Positions 35,161 through 45,051 are shown, numbered from the stretch's first letter. The stretch: DNA of 64,000 nt from JAGVPT01 sp035500675 (GCA_035500675.1 DATJXA010000032.1:54485-118484), one strand, 5' to 3'. A program made the numbers and translations. The notes: generated by a model from the sequence alone, not told the origin.

Positions 35161-36363
35161 TCACGCGCCGAGCTTCACAACGACGATCGTTGCATCGTCC
35201 TTAAATTCTTTTTTGATGGTGAAGGCGCGCACCGACGCAAGGATCGAGTTGCTGAGAGTTTGCGCAGACGGTCTTTCGGTATCGCTGAGGAGCTCTCTTA
35301 ATCGGTCGATGCCGAATTGCTCTCCTTTATCGTTCATCGCCTCAGTTATGCCGTCTGTGTAAAGCACGAGGATGTCGCCATGTTCCAGTTGTATTTTTTC
35401 CTCGGTGTATTTGGTCGACGCCTGGGCTGCCAGTGCAAGGTTCGGCGTGCGGACTTCTTTGATGCCACTGTCGGATTTTTTGATGTGAAAAATTGGGGGA
35501 TGACCGGCCGTTGTAATGCGCGCGGACATTGTCCGTTTGTCGAGAAGCACGTATGCAAACGAGACAAACGTCTTTTTGTCGGCGACCTGGTACATTGCGT
35601 TGTTGAGATTGAAGAGCAGTTCGGGTGGAGATGAGGTATGATGGAGCTCCGTCCGCAGTGCGCTTTTTGTCATCGCAGAAAGAATACCCGCGCCCACCCC
35701 ATGGCCGGACACGTCGGCAATAGCGATGGCAACTTCGTTTTCAGAAACAGCGACCATGTCATAATAGTCGCCGCCAACCTCGGTCGCCGGAACGGTGATA
35801 CCCGCCGCCTCGCACCAAGTGGTCTTATACTCGCCGGGAGGCTGGAGCGATTTCTGAATCGTTCGTGCAACGGCAACTTCCGTCTCGAGACGGGCGCGTT
35901 TCTGTATCTCCTCTCCGACAACGACGACGAAAAGGCCGTAGCCGGTCGACAGAAGAACGATGGCGATGACACCGAACAAAGGACGGCGGACCTCGATGCG
36001 GTCGAGTTCCTGCTGTGTGAACGTGAACAAGTGGTTTGCCGTCACGATCCTCGCCTCTTCAACCCGTCCGAAAAGAAGCTGCTCAACCTGGTCGGATGCG
36101 ACGATGGCGCCGATGATGAGAATGAGGGAGACGGCAAGTATCGCCGGCTTTCTGATAAACAGAATTATGCACGCCGAAAATGCCCCGCACAGAACCGTGA
36201 GATAGACGAGCATGAACCATGATCCGGGCAGGATAGCAGTGTTCATGAGCATCGTCAGCGGTCCAATGGTGCCGAACAAAAAGAAAACCGCCAAGGCAAG
36301 ACGGCGAAGATCTTTTTTCTCCATGGCCTTCCACATATTCACGGAAGAAGTTTTTTGAGGCAT
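35161..36363 (-). CDS. PP2C/SpoIIE-type serine phosphatase (RsbU-like) with membrane N-terminus
   Basis: This 400-residue protein has about four hydrophobic helices in residues 15-150, then a linker coiled segment (EIQKRARLETEVAVARTIQKSL) and the SpoIIE domain: VGGDYYDMVAVSENEVAIAIADVSGHGVGAG, LYTDGITEAMN and KDDATIVVVKL, with the metal-binding Asp residues in place. It would dephosphorylate an anti-sigma antagonist, but no RsbV/RsbW-like genes are nearby. It is single, with its own terminator. Confidence 0.92.
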   Translation of the reverse strand: MPQKTSSVNMWKAMEKKDLRRLALAVFFLFGTIGPLTMLMNTAILPGSWFMLVYLTVLCGAFSACIILFIRKPAILAVSLILIIGAIVASDQVEQLLFGRVEEARIVTANHLFTFTQQELDRIEVRRPLFGVIAIVLLSTGYGLFVVVVGEEIQKRARLETEVAVARTIQKSLQPPGEYKTTWCEAAGITVPATEVGGDYYDMVAVSENEVAIAIADVSGHGVGAGILSAMTKSALRTELHHTSSPPELLFNLNNAMYQVADKKTFVSFAYVLLDKRTMSARITTAGHPPIFHIKKSDSGIKEVRTPNLALAAQASTKYTEEKIQLEHGDILVLYTDGITEAMNDKGEQFGIDRLRELLSDTERPSAQTLSNSILASVRAFTIKKEFKDDATIVVVKLGA

Positions 36364-36650
36364 GGGTTTATCCGTTCATAGATTTGTCAATCCCTTTTAC
36401 GGAAAAAGTATTGCGGCTATGCGGGAATATAGTCGAATAGAGTACGAATCGCAAATTATTAGCGACCGGTGATTCACGCGATTTTGAGTCATTGTTTTTT
36501 CATTATAAAAAAGCCCAATTTTGTATTGATTCCATTGCTTCTTTCTATTTTCATGATCTTATAAAGAGCGGAGCAATGCTTGCGACAGGATGGCGGCCTG
36601 AAATTCATTTTGATGAAATATGGCCGCGTCTTTTATACTCGTCGTACAAT
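36364..36650. other. AT-rich non-coding spacer upstream of the phosphatase
   Basis: No convincing gene in the 361 bp between the phosphatase start and the typA stop. GCGGCC near 36590 faces GGCCGC near 36623, a possible hairpin. The spacer should hold the phosphatase promoter (minus strand) and ends with the typA terminator at 36651. Confidence 0.3.
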
Positions 36651-36687
36651 AAAAAGAATCCCGTCAAAAATTGACGGGATTCTTTTT
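36651..36687 (-). terminator. Terminator of typA, 17-bp perfect stem
   Basis: Arms 36651-36667 and 36671-36687 are perfectly complementary (GAATCCCGTCAA core) with a 3-nt loop and A/T runs on both ends, 38 bp after the typA stop on the minus strand. Confidence 0.85.
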
Positions 36688-36724
36688 GCTTTTTCTTGTG
36701 ATGTTTAGTCGGCGAGGATGTTCT

Positions 36725-38572
36725 TTACTCCGCGACCTCAACCTTTTTCTTCGATGCCCTGTTGCGTTCGTTGGCGCCAAGGATCTTTTTTCGCAGGCGG
36801 ACAGATTTCGGCGTGACTTCGACATATTCGTCGTCGCCGATCCATTCGATCGCCTGCTCGAGCGTCAGCAGATGCGGAGGTTCAAGGCGAACGGCTTCAT
36901 CCGAACCGGACGCGCGCATATTGGAGAGTTGTTTCGATTTGCACACGTTGACGGTCATGTCGTGTTCGCGAGAATTTTCGCCGACGATCATCCCCGGATA
37001 GACGCGAGTGCCCGGCTCGATAAAAAATGTCGAGCGCTCCTGCAGTTTCCACATCCCATACGCCACCGCGTCTCCCGATTCCATGGCGATGAGGGCTCCC
37101 TTCGTCCGGTGGTCGAGGTCGCCTTTGAACGGTTCGTAGCCGTGAAAATTATGGTGGAGAATTCCCGTTCCCTTCGTCTGCGTCATGAACTCGTTGCGGA
37201 AACCGATAAGTCCACGCGATGGGACAAAAAATTCGAGCCGCGTATTGCCGTTCGACGCGATCATATTTTTCATTTCGCCCTTGCGCCGTCCGAGGTTCTC
37301 GATGACCGTCCCGACAAACTCGTCCGGCACGTCGATAATCACGTGTTCCATCGGTTCGCAGAGCACGTCCGCGATCTTTTTATAGATCACTTCCGGCCGA
37401 GAGACCTGCAGCTCGAACCCTTCGCGTCGCATATTCTCGATCAAGATCGAGAGGTGCAGTTCGCCGCGGCCGCTCACGCGAAAAATATCTGGGGAATCTG
37501 TGAGCTCGACGCGAAGGCTGACGTTCGAACGAAGTTCCCGCGCTAACCGCTCGCCGAGGTTTCGTGTCGTCACGTACTTTCCTTCCTGTCCGGCAAACGG
37601 AGAGTTGTTTACGACAAAGTTCATGGAGATCGTGGGTTCTTCGATGGCGACGAAGGGCATCGGCCTCGGGTCTGCCGCGTCGGCGATCGTTTCGCCGATA
37701 TCGACGTCTTCCATTCCCGCAAGTGCAATGATATCGCCGACGGATGCCTGCTGCGTTTCGACCCGCTTCAACCCCTCGAAGGTATACATTTTCGTCACGC
37801 GGGCGTCTTCAACCGAACCGTCCCGATGGATGATCTTCATCGGCGATCCGAAGCTGATTGTTCCGCGGGAAATCTTTCCTATCCCCAACCTTCCTAGGTA
37901 ATCGTTGTAGTCGATCGTCGTCACGAGCATCTGAAACGGTTCGTCGGCGTTTCCTTCGGGAGCCGGGACTTTGCTGATGATCGCCTCGAAGAGCGGCTCG
38001 AGATTTTCGCTCTCCTGGTCGAGCTCTCTTTTCGCGATCCCTTGTTTGGAAATCGCGTAGATTGTTGGGAAGTCGAGCTGCTTGTCCGTTGCACCGAGGG
38101 AGAGAAAAAGCTCGAACACCTCGTCGAGCACTTCGTGCGGACGAGCGTCTTTGCGGTCGATCTTGTTGATCACAACGATCGGCTGCAGGTGGAGGTCGAG
38201 CGATTTCTTCAGGACGAATTTTGTGCCGGGGAGCGGGCCTTCGGCCGCATCGACGAGCAAGAGGACGCCGTCAACCATCTTGAGCGTACGCTCGACTTCG
38301 CCGCTGAAGTCGGAGTGCCCCGGAGTGTCGACGATATTGATCTTGATTTTTGTCTTGGACTTTTTCGGCTGGTAGAACACCGACGTATTCTTCGCGAGGA
38401 TCGTAATGCCCCGCTCCTTCTCAAGGTCGTTCGAATCCATCACCCGCGTTTCAACGACCTGATTCTCACGGAATGTCCCGGTTTGCCGGAGCAGCTGGTC
38501 GACAAGTGTAGTTTTTCCATGGTCGACGTGGGCGATGATTGCAATGTTGCGTATGTCTTCTCTTCGGATCAC
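36725..38572 (-). CDS. typA: Translational GTPase TypA/BipA
   Basis: This GTPase of 615 residues uses a likely GTG start at 38572 (IRREDIRNIAIIAHVDHGKTT follows within a few codons); a TTG six codons upstream is the alternative. Motifs: G1 AHVDHGKT, G2/switch region EKERGITILAKNT, G3 DTPGHSDF, G4 NKIDR. Domains II, III, V and the C-terminal region are complete (PSRGLIGFRNEFMT). It acts on ribosomes in 50S assembly and stress adaptation. A GGGGCGACA hairpin lies 28 bp upstream of the start. Confidence 0.96.
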   Translation of the reverse strand: MIRREDIRNIAIIAHVDHGKTTLVDQLLRQTGTFRENQVVETRVMDSNDLEKERGITILAKNTSVFYQPKKSKTKIKINIVDTPGHSDFSGEVERTLKMVDGVLLLVDAAEGPLPGTKFVLKKSLDLHLQPIVVINKIDRKDARPHEVLDEVFELFLSLGATDKQLDFPTIYAISKQGIAKRELDQESENLEPLFEAIISKVPAPEGNADEPFQMLVTTIDYNDYLGRLGIGKISRGTISFGSPMKIIHRDGSVEDARVTKMYTFEGLKRVETQQASVGDIIALAGMEDVDIGETIADAADPRPMPFVAIEEPTISMNFVVNNSPFAGQEGKYVTTRNLGERLARELRSNVSLRVELTDSPDIFRVSGRGELHLSILIENMRREGFELQVSRPEVIYKKIADVLCEPMEHVIIDVPDEFVGTVIENLGRRKGEMKNMIASNGNTRLEFFVPSRGLIGFRNEFMTQTKGTGILHHNFHGYEPFKGDLDHRTKGALIAMESGDAVAYGMWKLQERSTFFIEPGTRVYPGMIVGENSREHDMTVNVCKSKQLSNMRASGSDEAVRLEPPHLLTLEQAIEWIGDDEYVEVTPKSVRLRKKILGANERNRASKKKVEVAE

Positions 38573-38599
38573 GTAAATGGCACCATTCAAAAAATCGTA

Positions 38600-38620
38600 G
38601 GGGCGACATCGTGTCGCCCC
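38600..38620 (-). repeat. GGGGCGACA hairpin in the typA leader
   Basis: GGGGCGACA (38600-38608) and TGTCGCCCC (38612-38620) form a perfect 9-bp stem with a 3-nt loop, preceded by GTA on the plus strand. Hairpins of this wording are frequent intergenic repeats in many environmental genomes (recollection). Placed before typA, it could also affect that transcript. Confidence 0.6.
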
Positions 38621-38691
38621 AATCGGTTGCGAATCTTCTAACGTATGCGGTAATATACAAAAATTTGACCAGAATACAAAAGAGATAAACT

Positions 38692-38725
38692 GACTGAACC
38701 GTTCACTTAAGTGAACGGTTCAGTC
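38692..38725. terminator. Perfect 34-bp palindrome after the cytochrome gene
   Basis: The 17-bp arm GACTGAACCGTTCACTT is followed directly by its exact complement, 10 bp downstream of the cytochrome stop (minus strand). A T-rich stretch follows on the minus strand. As RNA it would form a long hairpin, so a terminator is likely; as DNA it could be a two-fold protein site. Confidence 0.6.
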
Positions 38726-38734
38726 GTCACTCCA

Positions 38735-39148
38735 TCAGTTATTCGGCGCACCGTCGAGAATCCATTGTCGAATCGCGTTGATTTCATTCGGCGTCAACCG
38801 ATCTTTCCCTTTCGGCATAATCTCTCCCTGGCTGGAATCGGGCCCGACGATCTTTATATAAAGCAAACTCGAGTCCGGGCTCCCCGGTTTTACTCTGAGA
38901 AATGGGGGAGAATTTTTTTTGTCGACGGTGCTCGCCACGCCGACGAGTTGGCGGTACGAATCCCCACTGAGCAGGCTCAGGTCTCCTTTTTTGCCGCTGC
39001 CGTGACACGACGATGCCGAGCAACTTTCGTGAAACACTTCCTGTTGAATGGAGGATAATTTCGGTTCAACGATCCTGTTGCGGTCCGGTCCGCACGACAT
39101 GACGGCTGCGCTCATCGCTATAATAGAGACGAAAGCAAATATTTTCAT
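38735..39148 (-). CDS. Small lipoprotein c-type cytochrome with CxxxxCH motif
   Basis: This 137-residue protein is called from the ATG at 39148, directly before the lipoprotein signal (AAVMSC, Cys19); an upstream in-frame ATG would add 25 non-signal residues. Cys43, Cys48 and His49 (ESCSASSCHG) form a CX4CH haem site instead of the usual CXXCH, and a late Met in GEIMPKGKDRLTPNE would be the axial ligand. The pattern resembles Planctomycete-type cytochrome domains. It is alone, with the long palindrome after it. Confidence 0.8.
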   Translation of the reverse strand: MKIFAFVSIIAMSAAVMSCGPDRNRIVEPKLSSIQQEVFHESCSASSCHGSGKKGDLSLLSGDSYRQLVGVASTVDKKNSPPFLRVKPGSPDSSLLYIKIVGPDSSQGEIMPKGKDRLTPNEINAIRQWILDGAPNN

Positions 39149-39332
39149 CAAACTAAATGGCGGGAAAGTTTGTCTAATACATTCGTGACGCCACAAAGTA
39201 GAGAGTTCCCCTAAGAATTTCAAGACGCGCTAACAAGACGGTGTCTGACGGAGTACGGGTTGCTTCCAAAGCACGTTCTGCGTATTTTCATGGGGCTTTG
39301 TTCAAAACGATCCAGCATAGGAAGACTTTTTG

Positions 39333-40385
39333 ATGAAAAAGTACCGCTCGCTTATTACCATTGCCTCAATTGTGCTGTTACTCGGAGCCGTTGCCGCTCT
39401 TAGAATCCTTACGAGCAAAACGGCCGTCGATACACGGCGCCAAAACATTCCGGTGGTAAAGACTGAACTCCCGCTGCGTCAAACCGTTCTCTATAAATTG
39501 GAATTCACCGGCGACATCATCGCCATCCAACAAGCGAACATCTATTCCAAAGTGAGCGGCAATCTCGAACACATTTACGCCGACATGGGGGCCACGGTGA
39601 AGCGCAACCAATTGCTCGCCGTCATCGACTCCACAGAACTGTACCAGCAAGTTCAGCAAACATCGGCGACATACTATAACGCGCGCATCAATTATACGCG
39701 GAATAAAAAACTGTACGACCAGAACCTCATTGCGAAGCAAGACCTCGACAATGCGGACGCGCAGATGAAGGTCGCGCAGGCAAATTTTGAAACTGCAAAG
39801 ACGCAGTTGAGTTATGCCCGCATCATCGCGCCGTTTCCTGGCATCGTCACGAAAAGATTCCTCGACCCGGGCGCCCTTGTCGCCACGACAAATGCAACGC
39901 TGTTTACACTCATGGACATCGACAGCGTGAAAGTGATCGTCAATGTGCTCGAAAAAGACGTCCCGGAAATTTCGAAGGGAAAAGAGGCGACGATCGCAGT
40001 CGACGCGTTCCCGGGCAAACAGTACACGGGATCGATCTCGCGTATGAGCGAAGCGGTGGACCTGTCGACGCGCACAATGGCGATTGAAATCGACATCCCG
40101 AATAAAGACCACAACCTGAAGCCGGGAATGTACGCCACCGTCACGCTGGCGATCACCGAGCATCCGAACGCGATCACGCTCCCGACGCAAGCCATCCTCC
40201 ATGACGACAACGGAACGTTTGTCTATCTTCTGGCAAACAACGCCGCCAAAAGGGCTCCCGTTCAACTCGGGATCGAGCAGAACAACCGCACCGAAATTCT
40301 TGCCGGGTTGACGGGAAGCGAAGATGTTATCACAACCGGACAGCAGCTTGCCCATGACGGAGGGCCTGTCATCCTCCAGCGATAG
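39333..40385 (+). CDS. RND efflux periplasmic adaptor (MFP) subunit
   Basis: This 350-residue adaptor is called from the ATG at 39333 with AGGAAGA about 9 bp before it; the in-frame TTG just before is unlikely. It has an N-terminal membrane anchor (ITIASIVLLLGAVAAL), a lipoyl domain split around a helical hairpin (VSGNLEHIYADMGATVKRNQ ... ARIIAPFPGIVTKRF) and a beta-barrel domain (TIAVDAFPGKQYTG). It links the inner-membrane pump at 40471 to the TolC-like protein at 43605. Confidence 0.95.
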   Translation: MKKYRSLITIASIVLLLGAVAALRILTSKTAVDTRRQNIPVVKTELPLRQTVLYKLEFTGDIIAIQQANIYSKVSGNLEHIYADMGATVKRNQLLAVIDSTELYQQVQQTSATYYNARINYTRNKKLYDQNLIAKQDLDNADAQMKVAQANFETAKTQLSYARIIAPFPGIVTKRFLDPGALVATTNATLFTLMDIDSVKVIVNVLEKDVPEISKGKEATIAVDAFPGKQYTGSISRMSEAVDLSTRTMAIEIDIPNKDHNLKPGMYATVTLAITEHPNAITLPTQAILHDDNGTFVYLLANNAAKRAPVQLGIEQNNRTEILAGLTGSEDVITTGQQLAHDGGPVILQR

Positions 40386-40470
40386 TCGGGAGGTCTTCCG
40401 GGATCTTCATAAAAGGCCTCACCGCCTCTTTTTATAGTATCGAAGGTTTTCACAATCTAAACTCTCTCAT

Positions 40471-43400
40471 ATGTGGCTGACCCGTCTCGCGCTCCGTTAT
40501 CCCATTTCGACATTCCTTTTCGCGCTCACCATTGTTGTCCTGGGGTTCGTATCACTGGAACAACTTCCGATCGACTTGCTTCCGAACATCAGCATCCCCG
40601 TCGTGAGTATTATCACCTACTATTCGGGCGCGGGGCCATTGGACATGGAGCAGTCCGTCACAACGGCGATTGAGCGCGGCGTCAGCTCGGTGAACGACGT
40701 GGATTACGTGCAATCGGCAACGCGCGAAGGCGTCTCTCAGGTGCGCGTCAACTTCAATTGGGATGCGAACACCGATGTAGGCCTTGTCGATATTGTGCAG
40801 AGAATCAACCGCGTCCTGACGCAGCTTCCGACCGGCGTTTCACAGCCGATTGCACTCCGGTTCGACATTACAAATTTGCCTGTTTGCAACATCGTCGTGT
40901 TCGGGGACGTCGACGAACGCGACCTGTACGACCTTGCATATAACATCATCGAGCCGCAGATCGAACACATCGAGGGCGTCGCGTCGGCGCAGGTACTCGG
41001 CGGACGTATCCGGGAAATTCACGTGACGCTCGACCGCAACCGTCTGCAGGCGCTCCAGCTTCCCGTCCAGGATGTGCTCAACGCCGTCGCGAACGCAAAC
41101 CTGATCATTCCGTCGGGAGATTTAAAAACGGGACAGTTCGACTATTCTCTGAAGACGGAAAGCCAGTTCAACGTCATCAAGCCGATGGAAGACATCGTCG
41201 TGAAAACCATCGGCGGCGTGCCGATCCGGATACGCGACATCGGCAAAGTAGAGGACAGCTATCAGGAAGAAACCGAGATCATCCGTATCAACGGCAAGCC
41301 GGGGCTTACTCTTCGCGTGCAAAAACTTGCGAGCGCCAATACGGTTGAGGTCGTCGACAACGTCGTCAAGGCGATGCCTCATCTCACGGGCATCCCGAAC
41401 AACGTTCATATGTCGATCTCGTTCGACCAATCGGTCTACATTCGCCAGACGATCGCCGGATTGCAGCAAGAAGCGCTGCTCGGCGCTCTCCTTGCGATGA
41501 TCGTCATTATGTTGTTCCTGAGAAACATTCGTGGAACCTTGATCATCATTGTCGCTATCCCTCTTTCGATCCTCATCACCTTCATCATGTTTCGTTTCGG
41601 GAATATTACCCTTAACATCATGACCTTCGGAGGACTGGCGCTTGCGGTCGGACGACTGGTGGACGACTCCATCGTTGAACTCGAGGCGATATCGCGTCAT
41701 TACAATGAGCGAAAAGAGGGACAATCAAAAATACAGGCGACGCTTGCAGCGGCGAGTGAAGTAGCTTCGCCGATATTTGTCTCTACCCTCACGACAGTCA
41801 TCGTGTTTCTACCGATCGTTTTTCTCAGCGGCGTGGCAAAGCTCATGTTCATCCCCCTCACGATCACGATCGCCGTAGCGTTGTTCGGGTCGTTCTTCGT
41901 TTCGCGAACTGTGACCCCGTTGATGTGTTTGAATTATCTGCCGCCGGAGAAACTGCTCGACCGTTCCTCGTCGAAGTTCTCCGACCGTGTCCGCGTGAAA
42001 GCGCACGATGCGCTCGAGGTCGTCGACGATTGGTACGAAAAACGCCTTCGATGGGCGCTCGCCAACCGGCGATGGATCATCATCGGGATTATCGTCGTGT
42101 CGGTCCTTTCCGTCGGCCTCATCAAGTTCATCGGAACAGAATTCTTTCCCGACCAGGACGAGGGTCAATTCACCTTATCGATCAAGCTTCCTGTAGGAAC
42201 GCGCGCGGAAGAAACGAACGCGGTTGCACAGAAGTTTGAAAAGATCCTTCAGACGAATATTCCGGAAATACAGGCGATGATCACGGACGTCGGCGTTCCT
42301 TCCGCACGGAGCGGAAATTTCTTCGGTCGAAATTCCGGAAGCCATGCCGCCAATATTCAGGTGGCGCTCGTGCCGATCGACCAGCGCAAACGATCCGTCT
42401 TCGAGATCATCAAGGCGTTGCGGCCAAAGTTGTTATCCATTCCCGGTACGACGGTGTTCATTACGCCGGGCGGTTTCTTAAGATTCCTTCTTAACTTCGG
42501 CTCCAATGCGCCGATCGACGTTGAGATCCGCGGCTTCGACCTCGACACAGGCACGAACCTCTCGAAAGAAATTGCAAATATCGTCCGCTCGACGCCGGGC
42601 GCGACGGACGTTCAGGTATCGCGCGAAGACAACCTGCCGGAGTTGCGCGTGAAGATAGACCGGGATAAAGCTGGCGCGCTCGGGATCAATGTCGCGCAGA
42701 TCTCGAACACGATCAATACGTGTATCAACGGTTCCGTCGCGTCGCTCTACACCGACCCTGTTTCGGGAAACGTCTACAACATCCTTGTGCGGCTCAGCGA
42801 AGATTACCGTTCCGATATCGACGACTTGAAGAACATCGTCGTCACGACGGCCGATGGAAGTCAGGTGCTGCTCGGTAATATCGCGACGATCGTCAAGACC
42901 GCTTCGCCGGTTGAGATCGACAGGAAGTACCAGCAACGGCTCATCGACGTTACGGCGAACGTCACGGGGCGCGACCTCGGCAGCGTCGCTAACGATATCA
43001 ACGCCGGCGTCGCTAAACTCACGATCCCTCCCGGTTTCGAAGTGAAGCAAAGCGGCAACGTCGAACAACAGAAGAAAACATTCACCGACCTTGCAATGGC
43101 GTTTGCGCTCGCGATCCTGCTCGTCTATGTCGTGATGGCGTCCCAATTTCAATCGCTCATCGACCCGTTTATCATCATGTTCACCGTTCCGCTCGGGATT
43201 GTTGGGGTCCTGTGGATGCTCTTCCTGACGAACACGACGCTTTCCGTTACGTCCTTCCAGGGAATCATCGTCATGGTCGGTATCGTCGTGAGCAACGGCA
43301 TTCTTCTTGTCGACTATACCAATCATCTCCGGATGAGCGGCGTTCCACTTGAAGAGGCCGTCATCCGCGGGGGCCGCACACGGTTGAAGCCGATTCTTAT

Positions 43401-43608
43401 GACATCTCTTGCGACCGTCCTCGGATTAATTCCGATGGCGATCGGCCTTGGCGGAGAGTCGACGCAGGCGCCTCTTGCTATTGCGGTCATCGGCGGTCTC
43501 ACTGTCTCCACAACGCTGACTCTTTTCTTTGTCCCGACATTGTATATCGTGTTCGAAGAGCGTTTCAAGCGCGAACTAAAACGAGACGAGGAGGGAGCGA
43601 AAGTTTGA
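40471..43608 (+). CDS. RND family efflux permease (HAE-1/AcrB-like)
   Basis: This 1045-residue inner-membrane pump has twelve predicted helices and two large periplasmic loops. The proton-relay aspartates lie in VGRLVDDSIVELEAI. Terminal halves repeat the same plan (SQFQSLIDPFIIMFTVPLG near 890). Substrate class (drug, bile salt or lipid) cannot be read from sequence. It lies 85 bp after the adaptor and overlaps the TolC gene by 4 bp. Confidence 0.96.
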   Translation: MWLTRLALRYPISTFLFALTIVVLGFVSLEQLPIDLLPNISIPVVSIITYYSGAGPLDMEQSVTTAIERGVSSVNDVDYVQSATREGVSQVRVNFNWDANTDVGLVDIVQRINRVLTQLPTGVSQPIALRFDITNLPVCNIVVFGDVDERDLYDLAYNIIEPQIEHIEGVASAQVLGGRIREIHVTLDRNRLQALQLPVQDVLNAVANANLIIPSGDLKTGQFDYSLKTESQFNVIKPMEDIVVKTIGGVPIRIRDIGKVEDSYQEETEIIRINGKPGLTLRVQKLASANTVEVVDNVVKAMPHLTGIPNNVHMSISFDQSVYIRQTIAGLQQEALLGALLAMIVIMLFLRNIRGTLIIIVAIPLSILITFIMFRFGNITLNIMTFGGLALAVGRLVDDSIVELEAISRHYNERKEGQSKIQATLAAASEVASPIFVSTLTTVIVFLPIVFLSGVAKLMFIPLTITIAVALFGSFFVSRTVTPLMCLNYLPPEKLLDRSSSKFSDRVRVKAHDALEVVDDWYEKRLRWALANRRWIIIGIIVVSVLSVGLIKFIGTEFFPDQDEGQFTLSIKLPVGTRAEETNAVAQKFEKILQTNIPEIQAMITDVGVPSARSGNFFGRNSGSHAANIQVALVPIDQRKRSVFEIIKALRPKLLSIPGTTVFITPGGFLRFLLNFGSNAPIDVEIRGFDLDTGTNLSKEIANIVRSTPGATDVQVSREDNLPELRVKIDRDKAGALGINVAQISNTINTCINGSVASLYTDPVSGNVYNILVRLSEDYRSDIDDLKNIVVTTADGSQVLLGNIATIVKTASPVEIDRKYQQRLIDVTANVTGRDLGSVANDINAGVAKLTIPPGFEVKQSGNVEQQKKTFTDLAMAFALAILLVYVVMASQFQSLIDPFIIMFTVPLGIVGVLWMLFLTNTTLSVTSFQGIIVMVGIVVSNGILLVDYTNHLRMSGVPLEEAVIRGGRTRLKPILMTSLATVLGLIPMAIGLGGESTQAPLAIAVIGGLTVSTTLTLFFVPTLYIVFEERFKRELKRDEEGAKV

Positions 43609-44900
43609 AAAGATTTTACCCCTCCGTCATAGCGTTGATTCTTCTGTTCACTTTTCCTTTGTGTGCGCAACAAGCCGCCCCATTTCCTGCTCATCTGACG
43701 ATCGATCAGGCGGTGACCCTTGGCCTTACGTATCATCCCATGCTTCGAGGCGCCGAAGCTTCAAGCCAGGCTGCATCAGCGGGAGTCACGTTGGCTCAGT
43801 CGACATATTTTCCAGCGCTGAGCGTATCGGCGGCGGGCACACGCACCGGCGGCGCCGCCCCGATCAACCCTTCGTTTCCGATCCGGATCCTGACCTATAA
43901 TAATTATGTCACGGCTCTCACGCTCCAGCAAACGCTGTACGATTTCGGAAAAACGAGCGGCCACGTGTCGGCAAATAAAGAATTGCTCGCGGCTTCCAAT
44001 GCGGATTTCCAGACTGCAAAAGACAACGTCATCATGAACGTGCAGCTAGCGTATATCTCGTATGTGCAGGCGATACGTCTCGTGAAGGTCGATGAAGAAG
44101 CCGTTGCGCAGTCGGAAGCCCACTTAAAACAAGCGAAGGCGTTTTACGCCGTGGGCACGCGGCCGCAATACGATGTGACAACAGCGGAGGTCAACCTCGC
44201 GAATGCCAACGTCGCTCTCATTCAGGGCCGCAATCAAATTCGTGTCGGAAGGCTTCAGCTCGAGAATGCGATCGGACTTCACTCGACGACAAATTATACC
44301 GTAAGCGATTCGTTCGATATCGAGCCGTTCACGATGTCGCTCGATTCGGCAAAGATGGTCGCGAAAGAGTTCCGCGCCGAGCTTCTTTCGTCGCAGGCGC
44401 GATATGAGTCTATGCTTTCGTTGGTATCCGCCGCGGAGGGGCAGCACCTTCCGACGCTATCTCTTAATGGAAGCTGGACGTGGAGCAGTTTCGATTTCCC
44501 TCTTCAGAGCAAATGGCTTGCCGGAGTCACGTTGAGCATGCCGTTGTTCCAGGGGTTTGCCATCTCCTCTCAAGTCGAGCAGGCAGAAGCAAACGCCGAT
44601 ATCGAAAAAGCCTCTCTCGACGAGCTTGATGAGGAAGTGATGCTCGAAGTAGAACAGAACTATCTGTCCTTAAAAGAGGCCCGGGAAAGGATCGACGCGT
44701 CGACAAAGCTCGTGACGCAAGCGAAGGAAAATCTTAAACTTGCAGAAGGGCGATACAACTCCGGAGTCGGCTCACAGATCGAGATCACCGACGCTCAGGT
44801 CACGCTATCGAACGCCGAGATCACCTACATCCAGGCGTTGGCAGATTACAATTCCTCGTTCATCCGTCTGCGGCAGGCCATGGGGATCATCGGGAAATAA
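43605..44900 (+). CDS. TolC family outer-membrane efflux protein
   Basis: This 431-residue protein starts with TTG overlapping the permease stop (TTGA), after a strong site GAGGGAG. It has a signal peptide (ALILLFTFPLCAQ) and two repeats of the TolC helical plan, e.g. LTIDQAVTLGLTYHPML and LKLAEGRYNSGVGSQIEITDAQ. It forms the trimeric outer-membrane tunnel of the pump. The three genes form one operon. Confidence 0.95.
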   Translation: MKRFYPSVIALILLFTFPLCAQQAAPFPAHLTIDQAVTLGLTYHPMLRGAEASSQAASAGVTLAQSTYFPALSVSAAGTRTGGAAPINPSFPIRILTYNNYVTALTLQQTLYDFGKTSGHVSANKELLAASNADFQTAKDNVIMNVQLAYISYVQAIRLVKVDEEAVAQSEAHLKQAKAFYAVGTRPQYDVTTAEVNLANANVALIQGRNQIRVGRLQLENAIGLHSTTNYTVSDSFDIEPFTMSLDSAKMVAKEFRAELLSSQARYESMLSLVSAAEGQHLPTLSLNGSWTWSSFDFPLQSKWLAGVTLSMPLFQGFAISSQVEQAEANADIEKASLDELDEEVMLEVEQNYLSLKEARERIDASTKLVTQAKENLKLAEGRYNSGVGSQIEITDAQVTLSNAEITYIQALADYNSSFIRLRQAMGIIGK

Positions 44901-45051
44901 TGATTGCCTGGATCTGCGCAGATTGAAATCAGATTCAGACGTCGAAATTTTAAAAAGCTGCTTAAATAATTCCGTCTTTCTCGCTTTCTGATTTGCTTCC
45001 ACGTTTGACTTTCACTACTTTTCGCCCACCCGGATAGACAACGCCTTCACT

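Noticed and set aside
36492..36674. 60-codon frame in the spacer upstream of the phosphatase
   Set aside because: Ends within the typA terminator stem and has no coding character.
36671..37546. 291-codon plus-strand frame opposite typA
   Set aside because: Antisense shadow that also runs through the typA terminator hairpin.
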